This document shows positions 63,985 through 64,000 of a stretch of 64,000 bases of DNA, in pieces. The translations under genes and the position numbers were made by a program. The notes beneath the pieces are model-generated. The model did not search any database and was not told the DNA's origin. It worked only from the letters and a program-made list of their open reading frames with translations. The stretch covers positions 535,055 through 599,054 of the forward strand of contig NZ_JAUFPU010000004.1 of assembly GCF_030409555.1 (NCBI RefSeq), written 5' to 3'. The DNA is from Chitinimonas viridis (GTDB taxonomy: Bacteria; Pseudomonadota; Gammaproteobacteria; Burkholderiales; Chitinimonadaceae). Each line of letters begins with the position of its first letter. The first letter of the stretch is position 1.

Positions 63985-64000
63985 AAGGGGAGCCTGGCGG

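Overview
The window looks like chromosome from a betaproteobacterium. It is GC-rich and densely coded on both strands. It carries RdgC, a type II QueF, a dapA-bamC pair, a class I PHA synthase, bacterioferritin with Bfd and an FbpABC iron transporter, a mix typical of Neisseriales/Burkholderiales-like bacteria with a chitin- or glucan-degrading life. The species cannot be named from sequence alone. No rRNA, tRNA, CRISPR array, prophage or complete insertion sequence was seen. One MITE-like palindrome and one relic end of the same type are present.

Layout. 1-3.7 kb: truncated phaC, a D,D-endopeptidase, and bfd-bfr behind Fur-like boxes. 3.7-7.7 kb: fbpA-fbpB-fbpC Fe(III) importer. 7.9-14.3 kb: rdgC, a cyclase-domain membrane protein, a gamma-glutamyltransferase with a hairpin over its ribosome-binding site, queF and an HDOD protein. 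14.3-20.9 kb: oligopeptide-binding protein, inositol-phosphatase-family (HisN-like) enzyme, a pyroglutamyl-peptidase-like protein with Ser at the catalytic Cys position, and an M35 protease next to a free copy of its N-terminal domain. 21.1-29.9 kb: valine catabolism pair mmsA-mmsB with a LiuR-like operator, RtcB-family ligase, small enzymes, and the palindromic element. 30-38.7 kb: asparaginase, a PlpD-type patatin autotransporter, LysR regulator, small envelope proteins, GST and GDPD. 39-45.2 kb: dapA-bamC, then two secreted CBM56 proteins (a beta-helix enzyme and a GH64 beta-1,3-glucanase) behind an array of CTTAC half-sites about 11 bp apart. 45.3-54.2 kb: M48 protease, ABC exporter, secreted PHP-domain protein, TPR-like protein, and an EF-G paralogue behind a long leader. 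54.2-60.4 kb: aminotransferase, then a divergent wax-ester locus (WS/DGAT acyltransferase and fatty acyl-CoA reductase) beside a PHA-granule-associated small protein. 60.7-64 kb: DUF488, Asp/Glu racemase, and an Lrp-LysE amino-acid export pair.

Functional themes. Storage lipid is the strongest: a complete two-gene acyl-CoA to fatty alcohol to wax ester route, plus PHA synthase and a PHA-system protein. Iron handling (Fbp import, bacterioferritin release) and degradation of external polymers (beta-1,3-glucan, protein, peptides) are the other two. The most novel-looking signals are regulatory: the fusA2 leader, whose four segments can form mutually exclusive 1:2/3:4 or 2:3 stems around a short ORF and a U-rich terminator, and the phased CTTAC array ahead of the glucan genes.
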